From NCBI RefSeq assembly GCF_000429545.1, contig NZ_AUCB01000012.1:97381-161380 (forward strand): a stretch of DNA of 64,000 nucleotides, written 5' to 3'. The notes under the pieces are model-generated. The model was not told where the DNA came from and searched no databases. It saw only the letters and a program-made list of their open reading frames with translations. Each line of letters opens with the position of its first letter. The stretch's first letter is position 1. The DNA comes from Arenibacter certesii DSM 19833 (GTDB taxonomy: Bacteria; Bacteroidota; Bacteroidia; Flavobacteriales; Flavobacteriaceae). Below, one piece after another: positions 53,153-63,592 of this stretch. A program made the position numbers and the translations under genes.

Positions 53153-56100
53153 ATGAAATTTTATTTACCAATTCCCCTGTGCTTTATTTTACTTTTTTCT
53201 TGTGTCCAGGAAAAAGATGTTAAAGAAGAAATTAAACCCAAATTATTTGAATTACGAACAAATTCTGGCATCAATTTCCAAAACGAACTTACCTATACAG
53301 AGGATTTTAACCCATATACCTATCGCAATTTTTACAATGGCGGTGGCGTAGCCATTGGTGATATAAACAACGATGGTCTTCCAGACATCTACTTCACTGG
53401 AAATATGGTAGACAACAAACTCTATCTAAATAAGGGCAATTGGGAGTTTGCGGATATTACAGATTTGGCCGGGGTAGCCTGTAAAGACGTATGGTCTACT
53501 GGAGCAACCTTTGTAGACATTAATAATGATGGTCTACTAGATCTGTATGTCTGTAAATCAGGAAAGCCTGGGGGAGCCAATAGGCATAATGAACTTTTTA
53601 TCAATAATGGAGACCTCACCTTTACCGAAATGTCCGCAGAATATGGGCTAGACATAGAAGGGCTTTCCGTACATGCCGCTTTTTTTGATTTTGATAAAGA
53701 CGGTGATTTAGATTGTTATATTTTAAATAATTCCATAAAATCGGTGGGAGCCTTCGATTTAATCAAAGATCAACGCAATATACCCAGCGCTACTGGAAAT
53801 AAATTTTTAAGAAACGATAACGGTAAATTTGTAGACATCTCTTCAGAAGCAGGAATATATACAAGTGGTATTGGATTTGGCTTGGGAATTACGCTGAGCG
53901 ACTTTAACGGGGATTCTTGGCCGGACCTATTTATTTCCAATGATTTTTTTGAACGCGATTATCTTTACCTCAACAACCAAAAAGGAGGATTTGATGAAGT
54001 AGCAGAAGAATATATCTCCTCTTTTTCCATGGGATCTATGGGCGCAGATGCTGGCGACCTTAACAATGACCTAATGCCCGATATAATGGTTACAGAAATG
54101 CTTCCTTCTACCATAGAAAGACAACGTACCAAAGCTATTTACGATTCTTGGGACAAATACAGCTTAATGGTAAAACAAGGTTATGCTAATCAATTCCCAA
54201 GAAATGTACTGCAAAGGAATATGGGTGAAGACGGATTTTATGAGATTGGAAGATACGCTGGGGTATCTGCAACAGATTGGAGTTGGGCTTCCTTAATATT
54301 CGATATGGATAATGACGGACTACGCGATATTTTTATTGGCAATGGCATTTACAAGGATTTATTGGACAGAGACTATCTTACCTATATGGCGAATGAGGAG
54401 AAGGTAAAGAACATGATGAAGACCGAAGAAGAGGTAATCATGAAGCTGATTGACCTAATGCCGTCACAAGCGGTACCTAATGCGGCATTTATTAACAAGG
54501 GCGACTTCCGGTTCATTAATAATGCGGATAGCTTAGGACTAGGGACTCCTAGTTTTAGCAATGGAAGTGCCTACGCAGACTTAGATAACGATGGAGATTT
54601 GGACTTAGTTGTCAACAATGTAAATATGCCTGCATTTATCTATGAGAACAAAACGAACACCACTGCCCATAAAAGTGTGTACATCAATTTTAAATCCAAC
54701 ACAAAGAACACCAAGGCCATAGGAGCCAAAGCCATTATATATTACGGTGATGGCAAAAGAGACATGGCAGAGAATTTTCCATCAAGAGGATTTCAGAGTT
54801 CCGTAAATCATGGTGTTCATTTTGGAGTGGGATCACACGATATTATAGACAGTCTAAAAATAAGTTGGCCAAATGGAGCTACTTCAAATGAAATTAACCT
54901 GGTCTCCAACAAGACCTATACATTTTTGGAACCTGATTCAAATAATCAGGAAATAATGGATTCCAAATTCCAATTCCCTGATTTCTTAAAACCGATATCA
55001 CCCCTCTTTAATGTTACCCACAAGGAAAATAACTATGTGGATTTTAATAGGGAAAGACTATTACCCCAAATGTTCAATAATGAAGGACCTCCTATGGCCA
55101 CAGCCGACCTCAATGGTGATGGCATTATAGATGTTTATATCGGAGGCGCTAAGAATCAATCTGGAAGTCTGTTTCTTTCCAATCCTCATTCTTCCGGATT
55201 TACAGAAATTAAAGAACCATTTTTGCCCCATAAAAGCTCGGAGGATACTTATGCCGTATTTTTTGATAGTGATAATGATGGCGATCTAGATCTATACGTC
55301 AGTAGCGGCGGGAAGGCATTCTCAACCTACGATTGGGCCTTAAACGACCGCTTATATGTAAATGATGGGAATGGTAATTTTACCATCTCACCTACTCCTT
55401 TACCCTTTACACTCCCTTTAAGCACCTCTACGGTACAGGCTGTGGACTTTGACAATGATGGCGATTTGGATCTATTTATTGGTGGCAGGTTTGACCCACA
55501 AGTCTATGGAAGTCCTATATCTAGTTACATCTTAGAAAACTTGGGACAAAATAAATTCGTTTTGTACAACACGCCTGTATTAGCAAACCTAGGAATGGTT
55601 ACCGACGCCGCGTGGGTAGATATTGACCAAGACGGCTGGCAAGACCTAATAGTAGTGGGAGAATGGATGCCCATAAAAATCTTTATGAATAAAGCAGGTG
55701 AATTCATTGACCAAACTGAGACCTATGGCTTATCCAATTCCACTGGCATGTGGTCTACTTTAAAAATCGCAGATCTTAACGGAGACGGAAAAATGGATCT
55801 TTTGGCGGGTAATATTGGCCAAAATTCCTTTTACAAAGCGGGCACCAGATTATATTTAAATGATTTTGATCGTAATGGTTTTGCAGAACAAATCATTTGC
55901 CATAAATTAAACGATAACTACTATCCAATAGTAGACCGGGATGAACTTATTGCCCAATTACCGGAATTGAAAAATAAACTGCTCTTCTACAAGGATTATG
56001 CTAAAGCTAAAATGACCGATATTTTTGATAAAGAATATTTAGAGGACGCCTACAAGATTGATCTTCAAGTTACGGCTACGAGCTTATTCTTAAACGACGG

Positions 56101-56434
56101 TGAGCGTTTTATCCAAAAGGAGTTGCCGCCAGAAATACAATACTCCAATGTTTGTGCCATAGCGGTTATGGATATCAATAAAGATGGCGTAATGGATATC
56201 CTTTTGGGAGGAAATCAATATTTGGTTAAACCTCAATTTGGCAGGTTGGATGCCTCTAAGGGTTGGGTATTATTTGGCCAAAGTAAGGAAGAAACCGATT
56301 TTGGCTTCGGAGAGATTAAACCGCTTGGAATACCAGGACAAATACGAGGATTTCAAATAATCCCATATAAGGAAAAACAACTATTACTGACAGCAATAAA
56401 CAATAATGACCTACTTTTCCATGAAGTACCCTAG
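53153..56434 (+). CDS. VCBS/FG-GAP and ASPIC/UnbV-domain lipoprotein 1
   Basis: A 1,093-residue lipoprotein ('FILLFSCVQEK'). It has about 14 calcium-binding D-x-N-x-D-G repeats (e.g. 'DINNDGLPDIYF', 'DLDNDGDLDLVV', 'DFDNDGDLDLFI') arranged as two beta-propeller halves. An ASPIC/UnbV domain lies at about 505-585 ('NFPSRGFQSSVNHGVHFGVG'). Such proteins are surface or periplasmic adhesion- or binding-type proteins of unclear ligand. Here they follow SusCD and could bind the glycan. It overlaps the next ORF by 14 nt. Confidence 0.92.
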   Translation: MKFYLPIPLCFILLFSCVQEKDVKEEIKPKLFELRTNSGINFQNELTYTEDFNPYTYRNFYNGGGVAIGDINNDGLPDIYFTGNMVDNKLYLNKGNWEFADITDLAGVACKDVWSTGATFVDINNDGLLDLYVCKSGKPGGANRHNELFINNGDLTFTEMSAEYGLDIEGLSVHAAFFDFDKDGDLDCYILNNSIKSVGAFDLIKDQRNIPSATGNKFLRNDNGKFVDISSEAGIYTSGIGFGLGITLSDFNGDSWPDLFISNDFFERDYLYLNNQKGGFDEVAEEYISSFSMGSMGADAGDLNNDLMPDIMVTEMLPSTIERQRTKAIYDSWDKYSLMVKQGYANQFPRNVLQRNMGEDGFYEIGRYAGVSATDWSWASLIFDMDNDGLRDIFIGNGIYKDLLDRDYLTYMANEEKVKNMMKTEEEVIMKLIDLMPSQAVPNAAFINKGDFRFINNADSLGLGTPSFSNGSAYADLDNDGDLDLVVNNVNMPAFIYENKTNTTAHKSVYINFKSNTKNTKAIGAKAIIYYGDGKRDMAENFPSRGFQSSVNHGVHFGVGSHDIIDSLKISWPNGATSNEINLVSNKTYTFLEPDSNNQEIMDSKFQFPDFLKPISPLFNVTHKENNYVDFNRERLLPQMFNNEGPPMATADLNGDGIIDVYIGGAKNQSGSLFLSNPHSSGFTEIKEPFLPHKSSEDTYAVFFDSDNDGDLDLYVSSGGKAFSTYDWALNDRLYVNDGNGNFTISPTPLPFTLPLSTSTVQAVDFDNDGDLDLFIGGRFDPQVYGSPISSYILENLGQNKFVLYNTPVLANLGMVTDAAWVDIDQDGWQDLIVVGEWMPIKIFMNKAGEFIDQTETYGLSNSTGMWSTLKIADLNGDGKMDLLAGNIGQNSFYKAGTRLYLNDFDRNGFAEQIICHKLNDNYYPIVDRDELIAQLPELKNKLLFYKDYAKAKMTDIFDKEYLEDAYKIDLQVTATSLFLNDGERFIQKELPPEIQYSNVCAIAVMDINKDGVMDILLGGNQYLVKPQFGRLDASKGWVLFGQSKEETDFGFGEIKPLGIPGQIRGFQIIPYKEKQLLLTAINNNDLLFHEVP

Positions 56435-57014
56435 ATTAATAATAGTACTAATAATCTCATTATTAACATTAGGTCTTGTTGGATGTGAATCCAAATATTC
56501 CCAAATGTTAAACGAGGAGGCAAAAAAGAACATACTGAAGGATAGCCTTATCTTAGGCATGACGTTGGGAGATAATAAGGCCGATTTTTTTAAACGCTGT
56601 TGGCAACTTAATCAGGAGGGATTGGTATCTCAAGGCCCAAACAATAAAATGGTAAAGTATCCGCTTCCGATGTCTCCAAAACAAGAATCCACATCTGCCA
56701 TTACCCTACTTTTTTATGGTACTTTTAATGACCAAAATACCATGACAGGAATGGATCTTACATTTTCTTACGATGCATGGTCCCCATGGAATTCCAACCT
56801 AACGGCCCAACAACTATTGCCCATTGTCCAGGATACATTAATAAAATGGTTCCCGGGGAATGATTTTATAGCGGTGAAGTCAGATCAGATAGAAAAATCG
56901 GCTTTTGTTAAAATTGATGGCAACCGACAAATAATGACCTACGCCAAAGATGATAAGGACGTTGTAGTAAAAATTGAGGACCTTAGGCTGAAATACCCAG
57001 AAAAATATAACTAA
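56421..57014 (+). CDS. Small lipoprotein of unknown function
   Basis: A 197-residue protein from ATG 56421, with a lipobox ('LLTLGLVGC') directly following a hydrophobic signal. An in-frame ATG at 56406 would add five residues. The body has no family I recognise: a helical N-terminal part ('EAKKNILKDSLILGM') then beta strands with several Trp. It overlaps VCBS gene 1 by 14 nt and the start of VCBS gene 2 by 1 nt, so it is translated with them and probably works with one of them. Confidence 0.8.
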   Translation: MKYPRLIIVLIISLLTLGLVGCESKYSQMLNEEAKKNILKDSLILGMTLGDNKADFFKRCWQLNQEGLVSQGPNNKMVKYPLPMSPKQESTSAITLLFYGTFNDQNTMTGMDLTFSYDAWSPWNSNLTAQQLLPIVQDTLIKWFPGNDFIAVKSDQIEKSAFVKIDGNRQIMTYAKDDKDVVVKIEDLRLKYPEKYN

Positions 57015-60000
57015 TGACAAGTATGCGAATGAAGGTCTATATATTCTTATTATTTGTGGGAACTTTTATATTTTCCTGTTCTAGAACAAAAAGCCCCACT
57101 ACAGATACACCACCCCTCTTTCAATTAATGGATAGCACCCATACGGGAATCAACTTTGAAAATGACCTTAGTTACGACCAAGAGTTCAATGTTTACAGGT
57201 ACCGTAATTTCTATAACGGAGGCGGCGTGGCCATTGGCGATATAAACAATGACGGATTATTGGACATTTATTTCACTGCCAACCTTACCGGCAACAAACT
57301 TTATTTAAATAAGGGTAATTTCCAGTTCGAAGACATTACTGAAACTGCAGGGGTAGCAGGACAAAAAGCATGGTCTACTGGAGTTACCATGGTAGATATT
57401 AACGGAGATGGGCATTTGGATATTTATGTATGTAATTCTGGTGATATTGCCGGAGATAATAAGCAAAACGAACTCTTTATAAATAATGGAGACCTCACCT
57501 TTACCGAGGCAGCTGAAGAATATGGTTTAGACGACCAAGGATTCTCTACCCACGCCTCTTTTTTTGATTACGATAAGGACGGGGATCTAGATGTGTACCT
57601 ACTAAACAACTCTTATAGGTCTATAGGCAGTTTTAATCTACAACGGAACGAAAGATATGAACGCGACGTGCTAGGCGGAGATAAACTCCTAAGAAACGAT
57701 GGAGGTACTTTTGTAGATATTACCGAAGAAGCAGGGATTTACGGAAGTATAATTGGTTTTGGTTTAGGAGTTACCGTTGGGGATGTAAATAAGGATGGTT
57801 GGGAAGACATTTTTGTTTCCAACGATTTCTTTGAGCGAGACTATTTATATATCAACCAACAAGACGGTACCTTTAAGGAGGTCCTTACCGAACAGATTAA
57901 ATCTATTAGTGGCGCCTCCATGGGGGCAGATATGGCGGATATTAACAACGATGGGTTCAACGATATTTTTGTCACCGAAATGCTGCCCTCAGAATACGCA
58001 AGGCTAAAGACAGTCACCACCTTTGAGGATTGGAACAAATACCAACTAAATTTAAGGAACGATTATTACCACCAGTTCACCCGCAATATGCTACAGCTGA
58101 ACAATGGCAATAATACTTTCAGTGAGATTGGAAGATTAAGCGGTGTAGAAGCCTCTGATTGGAGCTGGGGTGCTTTACTATTTGATATGGACAATGATGG
58201 TCAGAAAGACCTTTTTATTGCCAACGGCATATACAAAGACCTCACTAACCAAGATTATTTACAGTACGTTTCTAGTGAGGCGGTAATACAATCCATTGTG
58301 GCCAACAATAAAGTAGATTACAATAAATTAATAGACATCATTCCTTCCAATATGGTAGAGAATCACGCTTTTAAAAACTTGGGTAATCTTAAATTCACCC
58401 GGGAATGGAACTCCGGTCTAAACACTTTAAGTTTTTCTAACGGGGCAGCCTATGGGGATTTAGATAATGACGGGGATTTAGATTTAGTGGTAAACAACGT
58501 AAATATGCCCTCTTTTATTTATAGGAACAATGCGGATTCGCAGACGAACCATAATTATTTAAAAGTTATCCTCAAAGGCGAAAATAAAAATACGTACGCC
58601 ATAGGAGCCCAATTGAAACTCACTTCAAAATCGGGAAATCAATATTTGGAACAACAACCCATACGAGGGTTCCAATCCAGCGTAGATCTAAGACCTAACT
58701 TTGGACTAAAAGATAGCCTCCCTGTTGATTTACAGGTTACTTGGCCGTCGGGAAAAGTTACAGATTTAAAGGAAATAGCGGTCAACCAAACTATAACTTT
58801 ACACGAGAAAGACGGCCTCCCTCCTGTTTTGGAATCTGTTCCAACACCAAGGCCTATATTTGTACCCTCTGATTTAAAAATTGAATACAAACATAAAGAG
58901 AACCGATTTGTGGACTTTGATCGGGACCGACTAATACCCCACATGCTAAGCACCCAAGGTCCAAAAATGGCTATTGCCGATGTGAATAACGATGGAGTGG
59001 ACGATATCTATATTGGCGGATCAAAAGGCAGCCCAGGAAACTTATTGCTTGGGAAGGGTGATAAATTTGTTGCCACAGACGGCGCCGATTTTATAAATGA
59101 TACCGGATACGAAGATGCTGGAATGCTCTTTTTTGATGCGGACAATGATGGAGACCTAGACCTATATATCTGTAGCGGAGGAGTAGAATTTTCTCAATTT
59201 TCCAGTTATTTAAAAGACCGACTCTATATTAACGATGGAAAGGGGAATTTTACGCTCTCGGATCAACATTTACCCACGGCCACAGGAACCCATAGCACCT
59301 CCATAGTCATCGCCGCAGATTTAGACATGGATGGAGATCTAGATTTATTTGTAGGAGAAAGGTCTGTACCCGGACAGTACGGCCTGCCTGGGTCAGGTTT
59401 TATTTTGAGAAACAATGGCAAAGGAATCTTTGAGGACGTCACCAAAGAAGTTGCTCCTGAACTTATTGATATAGGAATGATTACCGATGCCACATTTGAG
59501 GATCTAAACGGAGATGGAAGTCTGGAGCTTATTGTTACCGGAGAGTTTATGGGAATAGAAATCTTCCTCAATAAAAAAGGAAAATTAGTTCGTAAGAAAG
59601 ACAACCCACTCTCACAATTAAAAGGATGGTGGAATGTAATACATGCCGTAGATTTAGATAATGATGGGGACCTAGACTTGATAGTAGGCAATCACGGACT
59701 AAATTCCAGGTTTAGAGCCAGTACAGAAAAACCTATAAATTTATTTGTTCAAGATTTTGACCAAAACGGATTTAGCGACCCCGTTATGACCTTTACCGCC
59801 AAAAATGGAAAACATTACCCTTATAACCTGAGGCACAATTTAATTGATCAATTAAAGGACCTTAAAAAGAAATTCCCTAACTACGAATCCTTTAAGGATG
59901 CTAGTATTACCGAAATATTCACAGAGGAGGAATTACAAGGCGCCTTAAAGTTAGAGGCCAATACCTTATCCTCCATTGTTTTAATAAATGAAGGCAATTT

Positions 60001-60313
60001 TAACTTCAAGGCGGTAGAGCTACCCATAGAGGCACAGTTCTCTCCTATCTATGCCATACATGCACACGACTATGACCAAGATGGAGATGTAGATATTGTA
60101 ATGGGTGGAAATTTATACGGTGTAAAGCCAGAGCTAGGAAGGTACGATGCTTCCTATGGGATATATTTGGAAAATATGGGAGATCACCAATTTAAGTTCC
60201 ACAGAGATGGTCGCGGCCTCTTCTTAGATGGAGAAATTAGAGATATGGAAGTAATGGGACGACATTTAATCGTGACTAAAAACAACGATTCCATTGATGC
60301 GTTTAAATTTTAG
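57014..60313 (+). CDS. VCBS/FG-GAP and ASPIC/UnbV-domain lipoprotein 2
   Basis: A 1,099-residue paralogue of the preceding large gene. It has a lipobox 'GTFIFSC', the same N-terminal block 'RNFYNGGGVAIGDINNDG', repeated calcium motifs ('DINGDGHLDIYV', 'DMDNDGQKDLFI', 'DLDMDGDLDLFV', 'DLNGDGSLELIV') and an ASPIC/UnbV segment at about 515-595 ('QPIRGFQSSVDLRPNFGL'). The start ATG overlaps the previous stop (TAATG); ATGs at 57023 or 57029 are alternatives. Tandem duplication is the simplest origin. Confidence 0.92.
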   Translation: MTSMRMKVYIFLLFVGTFIFSCSRTKSPTTDTPPLFQLMDSTHTGINFENDLSYDQEFNVYRYRNFYNGGGVAIGDINNDGLLDIYFTANLTGNKLYLNKGNFQFEDITETAGVAGQKAWSTGVTMVDINGDGHLDIYVCNSGDIAGDNKQNELFINNGDLTFTEAAEEYGLDDQGFSTHASFFDYDKDGDLDVYLLNNSYRSIGSFNLQRNERYERDVLGGDKLLRNDGGTFVDITEEAGIYGSIIGFGLGVTVGDVNKDGWEDIFVSNDFFERDYLYINQQDGTFKEVLTEQIKSISGASMGADMADINNDGFNDIFVTEMLPSEYARLKTVTTFEDWNKYQLNLRNDYYHQFTRNMLQLNNGNNTFSEIGRLSGVEASDWSWGALLFDMDNDGQKDLFIANGIYKDLTNQDYLQYVSSEAVIQSIVANNKVDYNKLIDIIPSNMVENHAFKNLGNLKFTREWNSGLNTLSFSNGAAYGDLDNDGDLDLVVNNVNMPSFIYRNNADSQTNHNYLKVILKGENKNTYAIGAQLKLTSKSGNQYLEQQPIRGFQSSVDLRPNFGLKDSLPVDLQVTWPSGKVTDLKEIAVNQTITLHEKDGLPPVLESVPTPRPIFVPSDLKIEYKHKENRFVDFDRDRLIPHMLSTQGPKMAIADVNNDGVDDIYIGGSKGSPGNLLLGKGDKFVATDGADFINDTGYEDAGMLFFDADNDGDLDLYICSGGVEFSQFSSYLKDRLYINDGKGNFTLSDQHLPTATGTHSTSIVIAADLDMDGDLDLFVGERSVPGQYGLPGSGFILRNNGKGIFEDVTKEVAPELIDIGMITDATFEDLNGDGSLELIVTGEFMGIEIFLNKKGKLVRKKDNPLSQLKGWWNVIHAVDLDNDGDLDLIVGNHGLNSRFRASTEKPINLFVQDFDQNGFSDPVMTFTAKNGKHYPYNLRHNLIDQLKDLKKKFPNYESFKDASITEIFTEEELQGALKLEANTLSSIVLINEGNFNFKAVELPIEAQFSPIYAIHAHDYDQDGDVDIVMGGNLYGVKPELGRYDASYGIYLENMGDHQFKFHRDGRGLFLDGEIRDMEVMGRHLIVTKNNDSIDAFKF

Positions 60314-60322
60314 GATTAAATC

Positions 60323-63300
60323 ATGAAAAAAAATCTTCTTTCTATATTGGCTTTCACCTTACTTTTCCTTGGTTGTAAAAAAAGTGAGGATTCCATAACT
60401 AAAGCACCCATATTTTTTGAGCCAGTTCCTGAGAGTATCAGTGGCTTGGATTTCATCAATCAGTTGAACCTAAAAGACAGCTTAAACATTTTAGAGTACC
60501 TCTATTATTACAATGGTGGCGGTGTGGCCATAGGGGATATCAACAACGATGGTTTAGATGATCTATATTTTACTGCCAATCAGGCACCGGATAAACTTTA
60601 CTTAAACCTCGGTGATCTTAAATTTAAGGACATCACCCAATCTGCAAACATAAAAACGGATTCCACCTGGTCTACTGGAGCTACTATGGCTGATGTAAAT
60701 AATGATGGCTTCCTAGATATTTATGTATCCAAAGTGGGGAATTATAAAAATCTAAAGGCGCATAATCTACTTTACCTCAACAATGGAGATAATACCTTTA
60801 CTGAAGTATCTGAAAGTGTTGGACTCAATTTCTCGGGATTCTCTACCCAAGTAGCTTTCTTTGATTACGATAGGGATGGGGATTTGGATATGTATCTTAT
60901 GAACCACTCCATTCACAGTAACAGAAGCTATGGTAAGGTTAATAAAAGATTGGAAATAGACACCTTGGCAGGAGATCGATTATTTGAAAACAAACTAGAA
61001 ACAGGAACGCTATCTTTTGAAGATGTAACCGAAAGTGCAGGTATTTATAGTAGCCCTTTGGGGTACGGCCTTGCTCTTATAGCATCTGATATAAACCAAG
61101 ATGGCTGGATAGATATCTATGTAGGAAACGATTTCCATGAAAATGATTATATCTACCTCAATCAAGGTGACAAGACCTTTAAAGAGGTTGGGGAAGAGTT
61201 ATTAGATCACACTAGCAGATTTACCATGGGAGTAGATGTGGGGGATATGTACAACAATGGCAGACAGGATATCTTTTCCTTGGACATGATGCCGAACCAA
61301 CACAATATCTTTTTAAAATCTGGGGGCGAAGATTCGGACAAAGTGAACAAAATCAAAGAAAATTTTGGTTTTGGCACCCAGTATGCCCGTAATCATTTTC
61401 AATTAAACCAAGGCAATAATTCCTTTTCCGACATTGCGCTGATGACCGATACACATGCTACGGATTGGAGCTGGTCTGTTCTGATGGAAGATTTTGATAA
61501 CGACGGACTAAAGGACATTTTCATTACGAATGGCATCTATAAACGTCCCAATGACTTAGACTATATAAATTATCTAAGCACTACTAATTTCAGTCATTAC
61601 AATCAAAACCAATCCTTTGAAGCAGAGCAAAAACTAATAGAGACTATGCCTTCCTTAAAGATTCCCAATGTTATCTTCCATAACAAGGGAAATTTTGAGT
61701 TTGATAGATATACCGAGGAAGCCGGATTCACCCCTTCCTATTCTAACGGTGCCGCCACAGCAGATTTGGATAATGATGGGGATATGGACCTAGTGGTGAA
61801 CGACCTTAATGAAAAATCCTTTATCCTAGAAAATAAGACCGTCAGCGGCCCTGAAAATAATTGGATCGGGGTTCAATTAATTGGCAACAAAGAATACCCA
61901 GTGACTATCGGATCCAAAGTAATGGTACATTCCAAAGAGCAACTCTTTTTCAAGGAACTGATTACAACTAGGGGGTTTCAATCTTCCTCCTCACATAAAC
62001 TCCATTTTGGATTAGGCACCGCCGCTACAATAGATTCAATTTCCATTATTTGGCCCGATGGGTTGCGCCAAATAGTAACAGAACCTACATCAGGTCAATA
62101 TCATATAATTAAACGGGATAGTTCCGCAACATTGTTCAATAAAGAGCCAAATAAAGAGCCAGAATTCATAGTAAAAGAATTTCCTTATATCCATTTTGAG
62201 AATGTTTATTATGATTATGAACTGGAACCTTTAATGCCAGAAAAGTTATCTGAGGAAGGACCTGCGGTAGTGGTGGCCGATTTTAATTCTGATGGGTTAG
62301 ATGATATTTTTATTGGAGGAGCAAAATATCAGTCCGCCACCTTATTCCTCCAACAACCGGATGGCACATACACTAGCACTTTTAGATCTACTTTTGAGAG
62401 CGATAAGACTTTTGAAGATGTAGATGCCGTTGCATTTGACCTAGATAATGATGGCGATCTGGATCTATATGTTATGAGCGGAGGTAATGACGTTCCGGAA
62501 GGAGACACCTACCTTGAAGACCGCGTGTACATTAACGATGGTAAAGGGAATTTTGAGCGACTAAAAGCCGCCTTGCCAAGAACAAATGGAGGGAGTATAG
62601 CAGCTGGGGATTTTAACCAAGATGGGTACATGGATCTTTTTATTGGTTCTAGATCTATTCCCGGAGGTTATGGACTTTCCCCAATTAGCCTAATCCTTAA
62701 AAATACCGGGAATACCAATTTTGAAATAGTTGATAGTGGAGCATACGGAATGAATACCGATAGCCAATGGGCAGATTTGAACAACGATGGGCATTTGGAT
62801 TTGATTATGATTGGAGATTGGATGCCCATTACTGTGCTCATTAACAACGGAGATTCTAGCTTCACCAATCGCACAGAAGAGCTAGGACTGCATAACACTA
62901 CAGGAATGTGGAATACTATCCTAGTTGCGGATTTAGACGGGAACGGCTACCTAGATATCATTGCAGGGAATGCAGGGCTCAATTTTAAATGGAAAGCTTC
63001 TCAAGAACATCCTGTAAAACTCTATATAGATGATTATGACGGTAACGAACAATCGGACCCCATTATTTTCTATGATTTCTTTGGCCACCCAGTTCCTTTT
63101 GCTTCCAAGGATCACCTTATGCGGCAATTGCCAATGCTTCAGAAGAAATTCTTGAGCTATTCCGATTTTTCTCAAATCAAGAATATTGAGGATCTAACCG
63201 GAAAAAAAGAATCAGATATACTAGAGATCAAACATATTAAGGAACTTCGGTCTATGATCTATATGAACTCAGGAAATGGATTTACAGGATCCCCACTTCC

Positions 63301-63592
63301 TAAAGAGGCTCAAATGAGTACTATTGAAGGGTTCCATTTAGAAGAGGAACTGGCATCTCCCACTCTATTCTTTGTGGGCAACTATAAGGGTTATGTAAAC
63401 GAGCTTGGAAACAGTCTTGCCAACTCTGGAGGCGTACTCACCAATTTTAATAACGAAACGTACACTAGTTATAAAAACCTTTCTCTCCCTAAAGGATTAA
63501 GCGTTCGTAGAATAGAAAAAATAGGCGACAATAAATATTTGTTGATTTCCAATAATGCCAAGGCATATACTCTGGAATGGCATTTACCCTAA
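60323..63592 (+). CDS. VCBS/FG-GAP and ASPIC/UnbV-domain lipoprotein 3
   Basis: A 1,089-residue third paralogue, 9 nt after the second. It has a lipobox 'TLLFLGCKKSED', the block 'YYNGGGVAIGDINNDG', calcium motifs such as 'DVNNDGFLDIYV', 'DFDNDGLKDIFI', 'DLDNDGDMDLVV' and 'DLNNDGHLDLIM', and an ASPIC/UnbV segment at about 505-592 ('TTRGFQSSSSHKLHFGLG'). It is more divergent in the N-terminal 60 residues than the other two. It ends with TAA at 63590; the frame remains open for 136 codons after the stop. Confidence 0.92.
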   Translation: MKKNLLSILAFTLLFLGCKKSEDSITKAPIFFEPVPESISGLDFINQLNLKDSLNILEYLYYYNGGGVAIGDINNDGLDDLYFTANQAPDKLYLNLGDLKFKDITQSANIKTDSTWSTGATMADVNNDGFLDIYVSKVGNYKNLKAHNLLYLNNGDNTFTEVSESVGLNFSGFSTQVAFFDYDRDGDLDMYLMNHSIHSNRSYGKVNKRLEIDTLAGDRLFENKLETGTLSFEDVTESAGIYSSPLGYGLALIASDINQDGWIDIYVGNDFHENDYIYLNQGDKTFKEVGEELLDHTSRFTMGVDVGDMYNNGRQDIFSLDMMPNQHNIFLKSGGEDSDKVNKIKENFGFGTQYARNHFQLNQGNNSFSDIALMTDTHATDWSWSVLMEDFDNDGLKDIFITNGIYKRPNDLDYINYLSTTNFSHYNQNQSFEAEQKLIETMPSLKIPNVIFHNKGNFEFDRYTEEAGFTPSYSNGAATADLDNDGDMDLVVNDLNEKSFILENKTVSGPENNWIGVQLIGNKEYPVTIGSKVMVHSKEQLFFKELITTRGFQSSSSHKLHFGLGTAATIDSISIIWPDGLRQIVTEPTSGQYHIIKRDSSATLFNKEPNKEPEFIVKEFPYIHFENVYYDYELEPLMPEKLSEEGPAVVVADFNSDGLDDIFIGGAKYQSATLFLQQPDGTYTSTFRSTFESDKTFEDVDAVAFDLDNDGDLDLYVMSGGNDVPEGDTYLEDRVYINDGKGNFERLKAALPRTNGGSIAAGDFNQDGYMDLFIGSRSIPGGYGLSPISLILKNTGNTNFEIVDSGAYGMNTDSQWADLNNDGHLDLIMIGDWMPITVLINNGDSSFTNRTEELGLHNTTGMWNTILVADLDGNGYLDIIAGNAGLNFKWKASQEHPVKLYIDDYDGNEQSDPIIFYDFFGHPVPFASKDHLMRQLPMLQKKFLSYSDFSQIKNIEDLTGKKESDILEIKHIKELRSMIYMNSGNGFTGSPLPKEAQMSTIEGFHLEEELASPTLFFVGNYKGYVNELGNSLANSGGVLTNFNNETYTSYKNLSLPKGLSVRRIEKIGDNKYLLISNNAKAYTLEWHLP

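Noticed and set aside
53153..63592. Regular DNA repetition suggesting a CRISPR-like or tandem-repeat array
   Set aside because: The repeats encode degenerate D-x-N-x-D-G calcium motifs in three paralogous proteins; spacing and sequence are protein-driven and there is no constant DNA repeat.
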